From: Thiohalocapsa marina
GTDB lineage: Bacteria > Pseudomonadota > Gammaproteobacteria > Chromatiales > Chromatiaceae
Reading direction: 5' to 3'
NCBI RefSeq assembly: GCF_008632335.1
Contig: NZ_VWXX01000005.1
Location: 62,001-126,000 of the forward strand
DNA: 64,000 nucleotides
The position numbers were made by a program, and so were the translations under genes. Shown in pieces: positions 1-11,336 of this stretch. Each line of letters opens with the position of its first letter. The first letter of the stretch is position 1. The notes beneath the pieces are model-generated. The model saw only the letters and a program-made list of their open reading frames with translations, was not told the origin of the DNA and did no database searches.

Positions 1-17
1 AGTTGATCGGAGGATGG

Positions 18-1034
18 TCAGTCGGAGGGTTTTTCGTGATGGCCGCCAAACTGGTAACGCATGGCCGACAGGATGCGGTTGGCAAAGTCCGCGTCGCCGC
101 GGGAGGCGAAGCGCTCGTACAGCGCCAGCGTCAGCAGGGGTGCCGGCGTGCCGGTATCGATGGCGGCCTGGCAGGTCCAGCGGCCCTCGCCGGAGTCCGA
201 GACGCGGCCGCTGAAGTGTTCGAGCCCGGGATCCTGCTGCAAGGCGCCGGCGGTCAGGTCCAGCAGCCAGGAGCTCACCACGCTGCCGCGTCGCCAGAGC
301 TCGGCGATATCGGCGATGTTGAACGCGTAGCGGTAGTGCTCCGGGTGCGCCAGCGGTGCCGTCTCTGCGTCCACGGTCTGGTCGCCCATGCCGATGTCGG
401 CCCGTTTCAGCAGGTTCAGTCCCTCGGCATAGGCGCCCATCAACGCGTATTCGATGCCGTTGTGCACCATCTTCACAAAGTGCCCGGCGCCGCTCGGCCC
501 GCAGTGCAGGTAGCCCTGCTCGGCGGTGCTCGGGGCGCCCTGCCGGCCGGCGGTGCGCTCGATGTCGCCGACGCCGGGGGCGAGGGTGGCGAAGATGGGG
601 TCCAGGTGGCGCACGGCGTCGGCATCGCCGCCGATCATCAGGCAATAGCCTCGCTCCCGTCCCCAGACGCCGCCGGAGGTGCCGCAATCGACGAAGTGGA
701 TGCCGGCATCACGCAGCGATTCGGCATGGCGGATATCTTCCTGATAGTGGGAGTTGCCCCCATCGATGAGGATGTCGCCAGGCGCCAGGTGCGGTCGTAG
801 CTGGTCGATTACCTGATCCACCGCAGCGGCCGGGACCATGATCCAGACGGCCCGTGGTGCACTCAGCCTGGCGCACAGGTCCGCGAGATCCGACGCGCCG
901 GTGGCGCCGTCGCGCACTAGGGCCTCCACGGCATCGCGGCCGTGATCGTAGACGACGCAGTCATGGCCGCCAGCCATCAGCCGCTGCACCATGTTCGCGC
1001 CCATGCGTCCGAGTCCGATCATCCCGAGTTGCAT
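18..1034 (-). CDS. gnd: 6-phosphogluconate dehydrogenase, NAD-type short form
   Basis: Oxidatively decarboxylates 6-phosphogluconate to ribulose 5-phosphate in the pentose phosphate pathway (cytosol). The 338-residue product starts MQLGMIGLGRMG, a Rossmann GxGxxG fold; an Asp near residue 30 after the second strand (VVYDHGR) favours NAD over NADP. DGGNS at 91-95 and the signature HFVKMVHNGIEY with Lys188 and Asn192 are the catalytic elements. At about 340 residues it belongs to the short GntZ/YqeC-like class rather than the roughly 470-residue E. coli Gnd type. The ATG at 1034 has an AGGAG seven bases upstream; an open frame continues further upstream but lacks family similarity. It lies 35 bases after glgX on the same strand, so the two are probably co-transcribed. 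Confidence 0.93.
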   Translation of the reverse strand: MQLGMIGLGRMGANMVQRLMAGGHDCVVYDHGRDAVEALVRDGATGASDLADLCARLSAPRAVWIMVPAAAVDQVIDQLRPHLAPGDILIDGGNSHYQEDIRHAESLRDAGIHFVDCGTSGGVWGRERGYCLMIGGDADAVRHLDPIFATLAPGVGDIERTAGRQGAPSTAEQGYLHCGPSGAGHFVKMVHNGIEYALMGAYAEGLNLLKRADIGMGDQTVDAETAPLAHPEHYRYAFNIADIAELWRRGSVVSSWLLDLTAGALQQDPGLEHFSGRVSDSGEGRWTCQAAIDTGTPAPLLTLALYERFASRGDADFANRILSAMRYQFGGHHEKPSD

Positions 1035-1069
1035 GTTGCTGACTCCTGTTGTTGACGAATGGGATAAGA

Positions 1070-3142
<2,073 letters not shown>

Positions 3143-3221
3143 GGATCTGAAACCCGCCAAAGAGGAGACGGCATCCAGTATACCCGTTGCGCGCCCGATA
3201 TCGGCCCGGCGACGCTGTCGT

Positions 3222-3420
3222 TTACAGCAGTCCGCGCAACACCTGGCGCAGCTGCGCGGCCAAGGCGGCGCGATCGAGGGCAGGGTGGTTGATGGCGCGG
3301 GCGGCGAGCCCCTCGAACAGGGCCATCACCACCTCGGTGAAGGCGGCAGTGTCTTCCTGCCGCGAGCCCTTTCGGCGGACGCCGCGCAAGAGCGCCTGCA
3401 TGCGCTCGCGACGGATGTCG
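3222..3420 (-). pseudogene. C-terminal remnant of a TetR-type regulator
   Basis: The open frame ends with about 65 residues (ERMQALLRGV ... FEGLAARAINHPALDRAALA ... LRGLL) that look like the C-terminal ligand-binding helices of a TetR family repressor. The N-terminal helix-turn-helix domain is absent. Upstream, the frame runs straight into the dispersed repeat at 3424-3500, so the 5' part of the gene appears to have been replaced or deleted at the repeat boundary. The TetR assignment rests on resemblance of the helical C-terminus only and is tentative; a functional small protein cannot be excluded. Confidence 0.45.
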
Positions 3421-3423
3421 AAT

Positions 3424-3500
3424 GAAGCGATTCGGAAACCGCGTTTTCGAATCGCGTGCTGATTTTTGGCCAGGATGGCCAATAGAACAGCGTCTCCCTA
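3424..3500 (-). repeat. dispersed palindromic repeat, copy A
   Basis: On the minus strand this reads ATTGGCCATCCTGGCCAAAA followed by ATCAGCACGCGATTCGAA. The core TTGGCC...GGCCAA forms a hairpin. The block matches 49841-49876, and the adjoining stretch 3424-3449 matches 15631-15656 at 25 of 26 positions. The 13 bases CAGCGTCTCCCTA at 3488-3500 recur exactly at 58074-58086. In both places this tail includes the stop codon of a minus-strand gene: the rhodanese here, the FKBP there. Confidence 0.75.
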
Positions 3501-3938
3501 GGGCGCTGCCCAGGCCTCGACAGGGAGTCCGCGCCGCAGCCAGCCGGGACCGGCGCGACTGCCGGCCATGCCTTCCTTCACGTTATACACCTGCGTAAAA
3601 CCCAGCTTCTCCAGCGCCCGCTGCGTGTGCGTGGTCCGGTTGCCTGTGCGGCAAATCAAGGCGATGGGTGCGTCCTTGTTGCCGTCCATGGCGGCGAGCA
3701 GATCCTGGCCGAAGGTCGCGCTCGTCATGTCGATGGTCCTGGCGCCCGTCGCGACGCCGGTCTGACGCCATTCCCGAGGTGTTCGAATGTCGACCAGCAG
3801 GACCTCCCCGGCCTTCGCCTTCTCGAAGGCTTCCGGCGCGGAAATATCCTGTGCCGAATTGGCGCAGCCGATACTGGCCAGCAGAGTAAAGGCGATCAGA
3901 ATCAGGATCTTGAAGGGTGAGCGCCGCAGCAATTTCAT
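3498..3938 (-). CDS. rhodanese-domain lipoprotein
   Basis: Single rhodanese domain of about 105 residues behind an N-terminal lipoprotein signal (146 residues in total). The hydrophobic segment ends in a lipobox-like LLASIGC, so it is probably anchored in a membrane and faces the periplasm. The active-site loop CRTGNRT carries the expected Cys. Periplasmic rhodaneses handle sulfane sulfur or thiols; the donor and acceptor here are unknown. The ATG at 3938 is preferred; a TTG lies four codons upstream. The stop codon sits inside the tail of repeat copy A, so the last residues (EAWAAP) may derive from the repeat junction. It stands alone between gene remnants, so genomic context does not help with function. 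Confidence 0.85.
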   Translation of the reverse strand: MKLLRRSPFKILILIAFTLLASIGCANSAQDISAPEAFEKAKAGEVLLVDIRTPREWRQTGVATGARTIDMTSATFGQDLLAAMDGNKDAPIALICRTGNRTTHTQRALEKLGFTQVYNVKEGMAGSRAGPGWLRRGLPVEAWAAP

Positions 3939-4120
3939 GACTGATCTCAATGGGAAATCCAGGACTGCACCGTGGGTGCGATGGGGAGCGACTCACCTCA
4001 TCTGGAGGCTTGATCGCCGGATAAAAGGGGCGCTGTCCGGCTCGATGATCGCGTCTGTGGCCGGTTTGCTGATTGCTGAGTCCCCGCCCACGCGTGCGGG
4101 CGTTGCACAGGACTGGGCGC

Positions 4121-4370
4121 TCACTGATCGGACGCGCTCACCGCCTCGAAGCTCGCGAGCGCCGAGCGCAGGTTGTCCAGGATCTCTTCGACCAGCACCT
4201 CGGGCGCCGGCAGGCTGTCCAGATCGGTCATCGAGGCGTCCCTGAGCCAGAACAGATCCAGGCTGGCCTTGTCGCGTTGCAGCAAGTCCTCCCGCGCATA
4301 GGCACGCCAGCGGCCATCCGGGGTGTCTTCGCCCAAGGTCGGCTGGCGCTCGTGGCGGTTTTCCGGGCGT
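4121..4370 (-). pseudogene. C-terminal remnant of a type I restriction-modification methylase (HsdM)
   Basis: About 83 residues ending SLDLFWLRDASMTDLD ... LPAPEVLVEEILDNL ... ALASFEAV match the characteristic C-terminal tail of HsdM N6-adenine methyltransferases (RDKASLDLFWL block, then PDPDVIA-type helix). The SAM-binding and NPPF catalytic parts are missing; sequence upstream in this frame (beyond about 4370) no longer resembles HsdM and is antisense to the integrase remnant. This is the relic of a restriction-modification locus, with no hsdS or hsdR nearby. Confidence 0.65.
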
Positions 4371-4514
4371 ACCACGATCGCGCGGGAGGCTGCCGCTGTT
4401 GCGACCGGTTTTGCCTCGGATCCACCAGTCTCTGGCGCGCGATTCAAAAAGAAGCGTAACGCGCCCTCGGCGCTGGACAGGGCTCGCGAGCGGCATCGGG
4501 AACTCCTGAAGCGG

Positions 4515-5174
4515 ATGGCGGCTGAGATTCGTCGCCGCAAATATTCGATCCGTACCGAGCAGGCATACGCGTCCTGGGTGTGCCGGTTCATCCTGTTCTG
4601 CGGCAATCGTGATCCGGCCGAGGTCGGGGCGGAGCGCATCCGTGCCTTTCTCGAAGACCTGGCCGTGCGTGGCAATGTGTCGGCCAGTACGCAGAGCCAA
4701 GCATTGAATGCCCTGGCGTTTCTGTACAAGCAGGTGCTCGGACGGTCGCTGGATGAGCTGGGCGAGTTTGCCCGAGCCAAGCGACCGAAGCGACTGCCGG
4801 TGGTACTGGAGCGCTCGGCGGTCGCTCGGCTGTTGAGCGGGCTGGATGGCTGTCAGCATCTGATGGCGGCACTGCTCTACGGGACGGGGATGCGGCTCAT
4901 GGAATGCGTGCGGCTGCGGGTCCAGGACATCGACTTTCCGTATCACCAGATCGTCGTACGGGATGGCAAGGGGCAGAAGGATCGCGTGGTGCCGCTGCCG
5001 TCGAGCCTGGAGGAGCCCTTTCAGGCGCAGCTGCGCGAGGTCCGCGCCCTGCATGAGCAGGATCTGGCACAAGGGTACGGCGAGGTGTTCCTGCTGGAAG
5101 CATGGTGGTCGCGTGGGGTCTCGGGGAAGTCGGCGGCGAGAGGATGGACTGGTGCAGGGCATCGGCGCGGGTGA
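4515..5174 (+). pseudogene. truncated integron-type tyrosine recombinase
   Basis: The frame from the ATG at 4515 encodes an N-terminal SAM-like core-binding domain (RRRKYSIRTEQAYASWVCRF, then FLEDLAVRGNVSASTQSQAL) and the first part of the catalytic domain with box-I Arg in YGTGMRLMECVRLRVQDID and the beta-strand Lys region (DGKGQKDRVVPLP). This matches integron integrases, including the QALNALAFLYKQVL stretch. Similarity ends near 5093 at GYGEVFL, where the family would continue towards the HxxR and catalytic Tyr boxes; both are missing and the remaining 27 codons are unrelated. It is therefore inactive as a recombinase. No attC-like cassettes were recognised downstream. Confidence 0.75.
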
Positions 5175-5469
5175 GGGCGGGTCTGCTCCGGGGTCTGGTT
5201 GGTGCGCTGCGCCATGCTGCAACAATACGTGTGAATGCGTTGCCTTTTCAACAGTCGCGAGCGGGTGTCGATGCAGTTTCCCCTGCCGGGGGCAGGCAGC
5301 GGCGGGGCCAGGCAAGGCTTGTCGCCGCTGGCCGTTCGGGCAAGGCGTGGGAATCGTCGGCGCCCGACGGCCTGGGCTTGTGGTAGGGTAGCGCGCTCGC
5401 GGCGCGCTGGAATTTTTCGATTTCGGCCGCACCGTCTCCGCCCTGAGGACAACCACATCGAGACTGCCC
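5175..5469. other. intergenic segment after the integrase remnant, no gene seen
   Basis: I see no convincing coding sequence, integron attachment site or repeat here. It probably holds the egtB promoter; the segment just before the egtB ATG contains AT-richer sequence (GGAATTTTTCGATTTC near 5410), but no clear -35/-10 pair. Confidence 0.4.
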
Positions 5470-6767
<1,298 letters not shown>

Positions 6768-6768
<1 letters not shown>

Positions 6769-7739
6769 TGGAGGCATCGGTTCGCAATCCGGTGCACTTC
6801 CATGACCTGCACCCGGCGCCGGCGGACATGCGCGCCGAGGTCCTGGCCGGGCTGGCCCTGCCGCAGAAGCGCATCGCGCCGAAATTCTTTTACGATGCCG
6901 AGGGGTCGCGGCTGTTCGACGCCATCTGCGAGCTGCCGGAGTACTACCCGACGCGCACCGAGATCGGCATCCTGCGCCGGCATGGCGCCGAGATGGCCTC
7001 CCGGCTCGGCCGTGAGGCCCTGCTGGTGGAACTCGGCAGCGGCAGCAGCCTGAAGATCCGCGTGCTGCTGGAGGCCCTGCGCCCGGCGGTCTACATGCCG
7101 GTGGACATCTCGCGCGAGCATCTGCTGCAGTCGGCCGAGGCCCTGGCCGCGGCCTTCCCGGCGCTGCAGGTGCACGCGGTCTGCGCAGACTACTCTGCGC
7201 CCTTCAGCCTGCCGGTGGACGATCACGAGCATCCACGGGCGGCCTTTTTCCCTGGCTCGTCGGTGGGCAATTTCGAGCCGGCGGATGCCGAGCGCTTCCT
7301 GCGCCGGGTGGGCGAGCTGCTGGGCCCGGACGGGCGCCTGCTCATCGGCGTGGATCTGGTGAAGGACCCGGCTCTGCTTGAGGCGGCCTACAACGATGCC
7401 GACGGCGTGACCGCCGCGTTCAACCTGAACCTGCTGTCGCGCATCAATCGCGAGCTCGGTGCCGATTTCCAGCGCGACGCCTTTCGTCACCACGCCTTCT
7501 TCAACCGGGAGCTCAGCCGCATCGAGATGCACCTGGTCAGCACCCGGCCGCAGCGGGTGCGCGTGGCCGGGCAGGACATCGACTTCCGGGCCGGCGAGCG
7601 CATCCACACCGAATGCTCCTACAAGTACAGCATCGACGGCTTCCAGTCCCTGGGGCGTCGTGCCGGTTTCGAGCCTGACCGGGTCTGGACCGACGAAGAC
7701 AGCCTGTTCAGCGTGCACTGCCTGACCTGTTCCGGCTGA
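6768..7739 (+). CDS. egtD: L-histidine N-alpha-methyltransferase EgtD
   Basis: SAM-dependent enzyme that trimethylates histidine to hercynine, the first step of ergothioneine synthesis. The 323-residue protein shows the family N-terminus LPQKRIAPKFFYDAEGSRLFD, followed by ELPEYYPTRTE and the SAM-binding VELGSGSSLK. The C-terminal part contains HHAFFNRELSRIEMHL and the CSYKYSIDGF block expected for histidine-binding EgtD proteins. The start is taken as the ATG at 6768, which overlaps the egtB stop as TGATG; a GTG immediately upstream (6765) is possible. A GGAGG lies about ten bases before it. The egtB-egtD pair is the usual minimal two-gene arrangement. Confidence 0.95.
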
Positions 7740-7845
7740 GTCCGGTGTGGCCGGGTCTGGCCATGGATGCGGAGCTGCTGAAGACCGAACCCGGTCAGCG
7801 CGAGCGCTTGGCGGCGCCGGTCAAGAGCGCCTGAGGCCGGCTCGA

Positions 7846-9720
7846 TCAGTCTAGCACGTACACCTCCACGCGGCGGTTCGCCCGTCGCCCGGCGCTGGTG
7901 GCATTGCTGGCAATGGGCCGGTCGGCGCCGTGGCCCACGGCGGTAAGACGCACGGCCTCGACGCCCCGTTCCACCAGCGCCTGCATCACCGCCTCGGCCC
8001 GTTGTTGCGACAGCCTCTGGTTGATGGTGGCGTTGCCAGAGCTGTCCGTATGGCCTTCGACGCGGGCGGTCAGCTCCGGGCGCTGTCGCAGCAGGTCGGC
8101 GATGCGGTCCAGGGTCGGCAGATCCCCCTGGGGCAGGGTGGCCGCGCCGCTGGGGAACTGCAATTCGTCGCCCGCCAGGCTGAGCAGGATGCCCTCCGGC
8201 GTCAACTGGCCGCCCAGGTTGGCGGCGCGGTCGTACAGCGCCCGCAGACGCTCTACGCGTTGCTCGGCGCCGGCCTGCGCCGTGCTCAGCTGACGCTGGT
8301 AGCGTTCGTCCAAAGCCTCCATCTGCGTACGCAGCTCGGTCAGCTCCGCCGTGCGCTGCTGTAGCTGCTCACGCAGTGCTGCCGCCTCTGCCGCCTCCGT
8401 TGTGCGCTGCTGCAGGTCTTTCCGCAGGGCAGCTGTCTCTGCCGCTTCTGTCGTGCGCTGCTGCAGTTGCTCACGCAATGCTGCCAGCTCCGCCGTGCGC
8501 TGCTGTAGCTGCTCACGCAGTGCTGCCGCCTCTGCCGCCTCCGTTGTGCGCTGCTGCAACTCCTCACGCAGTGTTGCAAGCTCCGCCGCCTCTGCCGTGT
8601 GTTGCTGCAGCTGTGTGCGGAGCTGGTCTGCTTCCGCGGCCAGGGTCTCGGCGGTGCGGTTGGCCTGCTGCAGCTCCTGTTGCAGGGCGTCGATCCTGTC
8701 GTCGGTGTCCGTGGCCTGGGCGCTGCGTTCGGACAGGGAATCCGCCAGCGCCTGGCGCTCTTGCGCGGCCGCTGCGAGTTCAGCCTTCAGGGACTCGATG
8801 ATCGCCTGGCTCTCGGCCAGTTCTGCCTGCCAGTCTGCTACGGCCATCTGGTCGTTTACACCGGCGGTGCCGGGCTGTCCGTCCGCCGAACCCGCAGTGG
8901 AATCGCCCGGGACGCTCGCATTCTCAGCCTGACGGCTGAGTGACACCAGCTTGTTCTTCAGCTCCAGGATCGCGGCCTCCTCTTTCTCCACCAGGGTTCG
9001 CAGGTCTTCCTGACGCTCGCCGCCGCGCCTGAGCTTGTCGCGCAATGCGGCCTCCAGCTGGTTGGCGTTGTTGAGCTGGAAGTTCAGGGCGGCGATGGCG
9101 GCATTGTCGGCGGCCAGCTTGGCCTCCAGCTCGTACTGGGTCTCGGTCATGGCCACCAGCCGTTCGCGGACGGTCGACAGATCTTCCTGAGACGCGGCCA
9201 GTTCTGCCTCGGTGGCGGCGTTTTCCTGCTCCAGGGCCGCCACCCGGGACTCGAGATCGGCGTTTGTACGGATGGCGGCATCCAGTTGCTCTTGCAGGTC
9301 TGCCAGGGCTTCCGCCTGCTGCTGCTCGGTTGCGCCGAGGGTCTGTGCATGCGTCGCCTGCAGCTCACGGATGGCCTGCGCGTGCTCTGCCTGTGCCGTA
9401 TCGAGGCGCTGGGCATGGGCGTTGCGCAGCTGCTCCAGGGTGTCGGCGTGTTCATTCGAAAGGGCCTCGACTTGGGCCTCATGCTGCGCCGTCAGGGTGC
9501 GGATCCGTTGCGCGGCAGCGGCGGCGGACTTGCTCGTCGAGCCCAGTTCTGTGTTGATCGCCGCCAGTTCTCGAGCTGTAGCCTCAAGCTGTTCGGCCGT
9601 GCGGGCCTGCTCGGCCTTCAGCACGTCGGCATAGTGGTTGTAGAGGGCGTAGACCCCGATCAGGCTGGCCAGCACCAGCCAGAACATCGGTTTCCAGAGT
9701 GTGGAGTCGGAATTGGACAT
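7846..9720 (-). CDS. membrane-anchored coiled-coil protein with OmpA C-terminal domain
   Basis: 624 residues: one N-terminal transmembrane segment (about 9-30, FWLVLASLIGVYALY), a long Ala/Glu/Gln-rich coiled coil of roughly 450 residues, and a C-terminal OmpA/MotB peptidoglycan-binding domain (VEGHTDSSGNATINQRLSQQRAEAV, then VGHGADRPIASN and RRANRRVEVYV). It probably spans the periplasm from the inner membrane to the cell wall. A stretch of coiled coil is built from tandem 17- and 14-residue units (LREQLQQRTTEAAEAAA / LREQLQQRTAELAA), visible as DNA repeats. ATG 9720 has an excellent GGGGAGGTG upstream. Specific role unknown; a structural tether or envelope-spacing function is inference. Confidence 0.85.
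   Translation of the reverse strand: MSNSDSTLWKPMFWLVLASLIGVYALYNHYADVLKAEQARTAEQLEATARELAAINTELGSTSKSAAAAAQRIRTLTAQHEAQVEALSNEHADTLEQLRNAHAQRLDTAQAEHAQAIRELQATHAQTLGATEQQQAEALADLQEQLDAAIRTNADLESRVAALEQENAATEAELAASQEDLSTVRERLVAMTETQYELEAKLAADNAAIAALNFQLNNANQLEAALRDKLRRGGERQEDLRTLVEKEEAAILELKNKLVSLSRQAENASVPGDSTAGSADGQPGTAGVNDQMAVADWQAELAESQAIIESLKAELAAAAQERQALADSLSERSAQATDTDDRIDALQQELQQANRTAETLAAEADQLRTQLQQHTAEAAELATLREELQQRTTEAAEAAALREQLQQRTAELAALREQLQQRTTEAAETAALRKDLQQRTTEAAEAAALREQLQQRTAELTELRTQMEALDERYQRQLSTAQAGAEQRVERLRALYDRAANLGGQLTPEGILLSLAGDELQFPSGAATLPQGDLPTLDRIADLLRQRPELTARVEGHTDSSGNATINQRLSQQRAEAVMQALVERGVEAVRLTAVGHGADRPIASNATSAGRRANRRVEVYVLD
8330..8577 (-). repeat. tandem 51/42-base coding repeats in the coiled coil
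   Basis: Five consecutive units in the order 17, 14, 17, 17 and 14 residues, each beginning LR(E/K)(E/Q/D)LQQRT, are encoded by near-identical DNA. All are multiples of three, so copy-number changes would keep frame while altering coiled-coil length. Confidence 0.8.
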
Positions 9721-9959
9721 CGGCACCTCCCCAGGGTGATCCATGATTGTGCTTGTGCGCAGCGCGGTGCTGGTGGCGAGCCGGGAGTATACCAAGATGC
9801 CCGGCACCTTCTGCTAAACCAGTGGTGACGAATTTGTCCCGCGATATGCTGTGTGTTGCCGGCGCCGGGTGTTTGCCCGGATCGGCTACGGCTGAACCCG
9901 GCAGCCGTGCGCTCGGGGTTGGCGTGGTACCCTTGGCTGGCGTACGCGCACGGGCGCGG

Positions 9960-11150
9960 ATGAAGATTCTGGAACACGGCACCTTGAGCATCGTCGATCG
10001 CTACTTCATCGCTGAACTGGCCAAGGTCTTTGCCGCCATCATGGCGACCCTGGTGCTGATCATGACCAGCATGCTGTTCCTGCGCACGCTGGAGCAGGTC
10101 GATGTCGGTGCCCTGGCGTCGGACGCGATGCTGCGCTTTCTCTACCTGCAGATCCTGCGTGATCTGTCCAGCCTGCTGCCGCCGGCCTTCTTCCTGGCTG
10201 CGCTGGTGACCTTGGGGCGCATGGCCCGCGACAGCGAGCTGATCGCCTTTGCCGCGGTGGGTTTCGGGCCGGTGTCCGTCTACCGGTCGCTGCTGCTGTT
10301 CGCGCTGCCGCTGGCCTTGCTGACGGCCTGGCTGGCACTGGTCATGCAACCGGCCGCGTCGCTGGAGATCCAGCAGATCAAGGCCCTGGCCGAACAAAAG
10401 GCAACCCAGGCTGCCGGGTTGCAGGCCGGCCGCTTCTACCAGCAGGACGATGGTCGCATCACCTTTTACGCCAGCGAGCTGAGCGACGACAAGCGCTTCC
10501 GCGCCATCTTCATCCAGGACCGACGCCAGTCGCCCACCCGCATCGTGCTCGGCGAAACCGCAGAGTACCGGTCACAGGGCGCCGGGCTCGGCTCCGGCTC
10601 GGACAGCGACAATGGTCAAGGCCCGGGGCGGGCGGTGATCCTGGAACAAGGGCGCCGTTATGACGGTGACGCTGGTCGCCACGACTACGCCATCGGCGAC
10701 TTCGAGCGCTACACCTATTTCCTGCCGGACGAGGAGGCGGGTGCGGAGCAGCGTCAACGCCTGTCGAGTATGCCCACCGCCGAGCTGATCGGGGCGTCCA
10801 AGCTGATGCTGCGGGCGGAGCTGGGCCACCGGCTGGCGGCCCCGTTCTCCGTTCTGGCGCTGGCGTTGCTGGCCATCCCGCTGACCACCCTGTCGCCGCG
10901 TCAGCGCAGCGGGGGCCGGATGTTCCTGGCACTGCTGGCCTACTTTGCCTTCTTCAATCTGCAGGGCCTGGCAAAGAACTGGATGGAGTCTGGCCTGACG
11001 CCGCCCTGGCTGGGCATGCTGTGGTACCAGGTGCTGATCATCGCGCTGGTCTACCTGGCGCTGGTGCCCGGCAGCTTCTGGTCCAGGCGCCACCGCGGGC
11101 GGCTCTGGCGACGCCTGGGTAGCCGAGCGGGCGATCAACCTTCCGGGTAA
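9960..11150 (+). CDS. lptF: LPS export permease LptF
   Basis: One of the two permeases of the LptBFG complex that extracts lipopolysaccharide from the inner membrane. 396 residues with the expected topology: N-terminal membrane segments (DRYFIAELAKVFAAIMATLVL, FLRTLEQVDVG), a periplasmic beta-jellyroll (about 130-290, ITFYASELSDDKRFRAIFI), then three C-terminal membrane helices (APFSVLALALLAIPLTTLS, MFLALLAYFAFFNLQGL). The periplasmic domain holds a Gly/Ser/Asp-rich insertion (GAGLGSGSDSDNG) that looks family-atypical. ATG 9960 is preferred over upstream frame extension. LptG, usually the next gene, is not adjacent: HisHF follows instead. Confidence 0.9.
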   Translation: MKILEHGTLSIVDRYFIAELAKVFAAIMATLVLIMTSMLFLRTLEQVDVGALASDAMLRFLYLQILRDLSSLLPPAFFLAALVTLGRMARDSELIAFAAVGFGPVSVYRSLLLFALPLALLTAWLALVMQPAASLEIQQIKALAEQKATQAAGLQAGRFYQQDDGRITFYASELSDDKRFRAIFIQDRRQSPTRIVLGETAEYRSQGAGLGSGSDSDNGQGPGRAVILEQGRRYDGDAGRHDYAIGDFERYTYFLPDEEAGAEQRQRLSSMPTAELIGASKLMLRAELGHRLAAPFSVLALALLAIPLTTLSPRQRSGGRMFLALLAYFAFFNLQGLAKNWMESGLTPPWLGMLWYQVLIIALVYLALVPGSFWSRRHRGRLWRRLGSRAGDQPSG

Positions 11151-11336
11151 CGGGCCGACGGGCAAGCGTCGGCCGTCGATGCCGCAGACGGTGCCTGATG
11201 TGGTGCCGGACCCGATGCCGGATGCGGCGCTGACGCGGCGGCGCACTCGGCAGAACGCCTTCCCGGCGGACGCACGCCGGCGGTTCGATTACACTTGTGG
11301 CTCGTCCTCACCCTCAGCCGCAACCACGACAGCAGT

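Noticed and set aside
5094-5469. Search for attI/attC cassette sites next to the integrase remnant
   Set aside because: No R-box pairs or repeated imperfect palindromes could be recognised by eye.
7763-7834. 23-codon frame MDAELLKTEPGQ in the gap between egtD and the OmpA-like gene
   Set aside because: No ribosome site in front and too short to support; probably intergenic.
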